Notes under the pieces: model-generated
What the model was told of the DNA's origin: nothing
Databases searched by the model: none
Seen by the model: the letters and a program-made list of their open reading frames with translations, nothing else
Shown here: piece by piece, positions 5,986 through 6,777 of the stretch
How positions within the stretch are numbered: the stretch's first letter is position 1
How the letters are laid out: each line of letters begins with the position of its first letter
Assembly (NCBI GenBank): GCA_025998355.1
Contig: BNVV01000070.1
Coordinates: 1-6,777 of the forward strand
Length of the DNA stretch: 6,777 nucleotides
Origin: Endomicrobiia bacterium
GTDB lineage: Bacteria > Elusimicrobiota > Endomicrobiia > Endomicrobiales > Endomicrobiaceae
Reading direction: 5' to 3'
Position numbers and translations under genes: made by a program

Positions 5986-6257
5986 TATAAATCTTGAAAT
6001 TTTTTCATGAGTTCTAAAAGTTTACTGGCAAGAATCATGCAAAAAAACGGATACTTTGTGTATATAAAATCAGGCACATCTAAGTATAAAATAATTAATG
6101 AAATTTGTAAAAGCTATTATGGCTTATGGATACGAAAGAGAACAAAGTTCCACATGTACTGTACTGAAATTGCAAAAGGACAGATTAAAAAACTTACGGG
6201 CACGTCTTTTGAGCTATACTTGAAAGGTTGTAATGTAACATGCTACATAACTCTGAG
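5986..6257. other. Gene-poor spacer with unconvincing open frames
   Basis: A plus-strand frame of 86 codons (6007-6267) and a 41-codon frame inside it (6098-6223, MKFVKAIMAYGYEREQSSTC and on) are open, but neither has a Shine-Dalgarno and neither product is recognised. The longer one ends inside the repeat element that follows. It could be a remnant of a decayed gene or chance in AT-rich DNA. No tRNA or signal-recognition-particle RNA, which sometimes neighbours dnaX, is seen. Confidence 0.4.
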
Positions 6258-6397
6258 GTGTCTCTAAAAACCCATGGTTTTTACAGATTTCTGTATTTAC
6301 TATGCTAACCTTGTTTAAGGTATCTCGTCGTAAAAATAACATAGTGTACCAAAACAAAAACACAGCAACAGTAACATGTTAGAGTTTTTAGAGACAC
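6258..6397. repeat. MITE-like element, copy B, with perfect 14-bp terminal inverted repeats
   Basis: The left end gtgtctctaaaaac (6258-6271) is the exact reverse complement of the right end gtttttagagacac (6384-6397). The interior of about 110 bp carries no transposase and aligns with copy A at 2465-2614 in the same orientation. Perfect ends suggest a more recent or better preserved copy. No convincing target-site duplication is visible in the flanks. It lies between dnaX and the autotransporter gene. A transposase elsewhere in the genome would have to move it. Confidence 0.65.
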
Positions 6398-6434
6398 TCA
6401 ACGCGCAAAGTATTTTGAATTTAGACAAGGCTCA

Positions 6435-6473
6435 CAGCGACGTCGCGTACGGTTTTATGTACGCAAGTCGCTG
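6435..6473. repeat. Strong GC-rich hairpin
   Basis: The left arm cagcgacgtcgcgtac (6435-6450) pairs with the right arm gtacgcaagtcgctg (6459-6473) across an 8-base loop, with a small internal mismatch. It is much more GC-rich than its surroundings. There is no T-run after it on either strand, so it is not a standard intrinsic terminator. Confidence 0.55.
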
Positions 6474-6526
6474 CGCAACGAAGTATAAACCCAAATCCAA
6501 AGAACGCAGTATTTTGAAATTTTTGC

Positions 6527-6555
6527 AAAGCAAACCTTTTAGCGAGGTTTGCTTT
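6527..6555 (-). terminator. Possible terminator hairpin after the autotransporter gene
   Basis: An 11-bp perfect stem (aaagcaaacct with aggtttgcttt) closes a 7-base loop, about 55 nt past the autotransporter stop codon. On the minus strand the sequence after it is GCAAAAATTTC, with no clean T-run, so intrinsic termination is uncertain. Stabilisation of the mRNA 3' end is an alternative. Confidence 0.35.
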
Positions 6556-6610
6556 TGAGGGCAAATGAGCAAAGGCTTTGCAAAGCAAAAATTCAAAAAG
6601 ACAAGTTCAA

Positions 6611-6777
6611 CTAAAATGTGTATTTAATCTTCAATGTCCCTGTGATACCCTTTCTTTTGCCAATATAGCCTTGTCCACTTAAGTCCACATCCAACTTCCA
6701 TACTTTTGCGCTTGCTCCTAGTTCTGCTATTGCTGTCGAGCCTTTGGAACTTGAGCTTGACATACCGCTGAGCTTGT
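6611..6777 (-). CDS. C-terminal end of an autotransporter-like outer-membrane beta-barrel protein (partial)
   Basis: The last 54 codons of a minus-strand gene enter from the right edge and end at TAG (6611-6613). The sequence contains SKGSTAIAELGASAKVW, then KLDVDLSGQGYIGKRKGI, then TGTLKIKYTF. This has the layout of the end of a type V autotransporter beta-barrel: an ELGAS-W-L-V-L-G strand pair, a short turn, a GKRKG loop and a final strand ending in aromatic Phe, the usual signal for the BAM outer-membrane assembly machinery. The passenger domain lies outside the window, so the substrate and role are unknown. Autotransporter-type proteins are known from Elusimicrobiota and many other diderm phyla. 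The gene is separated from dnaX by the repeat-rich spacer and is probably its own transcription unit. Confidence 0.75.
   Translation of the reverse strand, partial: KLSGMSSSSSKGSTAIAELGASAKVWKLDVDLSGQGYIGKRKGITGTLKIKYTF

Larger units (their letters stand above)
6401..6600. repeat. Hairpin-rich intergenic repeat region
   Basis: Nested repeats fill this 200-bp spacer. A direct repeat of about 20 bp (core agtattttga) occurs at 6401-6422 and 6503-6522, and tttgcaaagcaaa occurs at 6522-6534 and 6577-6589. A long inverted pair lies at 6435-6450 and 6459-6473, another stem at 6527-6555, and the perfect palindrome gctttgcaaagc at 6575-6586. A 60-codon open frame (6376-6558, plus strand) begins inside copy B and crosses these repeats with no ribosome site; I do not call it a gene. 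The density of structure suggests a dispersed repeat or a transcription-end region. Confidence 0.5.

Noticed and set aside
6007..6267. 86-codon plus-strand open frame as a gene
   Set aside because: There is no ribosome site, the product is not recognised, and it ends inside the repeat element. A decayed gene cannot be excluded.
6435..6555. CRISPR array
   Set aside because: The repeats are palindromic and nested and have no regular repeat-spacer periodicity.
6376..6558. 60-codon plus-strand open frame
   Set aside because: It begins inside the terminal repeat of copy B, has no ribosome site, and its sequence is made of hairpins and direct repeats.

Overview
The window looks like AT-rich chromosomal DNA from an anaerobic Gram-negative-type bacterium. 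My best guess is an Elusimicrobiota / Endomicrobium-like lineage, possibly a termite-gut protist endosymbiont. This rests on ferredoxin-linked pyruvate oxidation, a lipoprotein signal, an autotransporter-type beta-barrel end, low GC, decaying genes and small repeat elements. No phylogenetic search was possible, so the assignment is inference.

All confident genes lie on the minus strand. Reading from the right: the last 54 codons of an autotransporter-like outer-membrane protein (6611-6777); a gene-poor block of about 740 bp holding a 140-bp inverted-repeat element, strong hairpins and the dnaX promoter; then a tight run of dnaX (4245-5864), recR (3630-4226), a frameshifted PEGA-type lipoprotein gene (3225-3600), porC (2626-3207), porD (2091-2420) and porA (850-2055). 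Gaps are 17-35 bp, except a 205-bp gap between porC and porD that is mostly a second copy of the 140-bp element. Left of porA are a different inverted-repeat element (703-844), about 600 bp without a convincing gene, and the signal-peptide end of an exported protein running off the left edge.

DnaX (clamp-loader subunit of DNA polymerase III) and RecR (recombinational gap repair) form a common bacterial pair. PorC, PorD and PorA are the gamma, delta and alpha subunits of four-subunit pyruvate:ferredoxin oxidoreductase, which makes acetyl-CoA, CO2 and reduced ferredoxin. The catalytic TPP-binding beta subunit (porB), which commonly follows porA, is not present.

The most notable observations are an A9 run in dnaX where slippage in either direction gives an almost immediate stop (as in the Thermus tau/gamma arrangement), two related MITE-like elements of which one splits the por operon, twin hairpin-plus-Shine-Dalgarno cassettes before porD and porA, the missing porB, and two lesions (a 4-bp duplication in the lipoprotein gene and a GTA codon at an expected start) that suggest ongoing gene decay.
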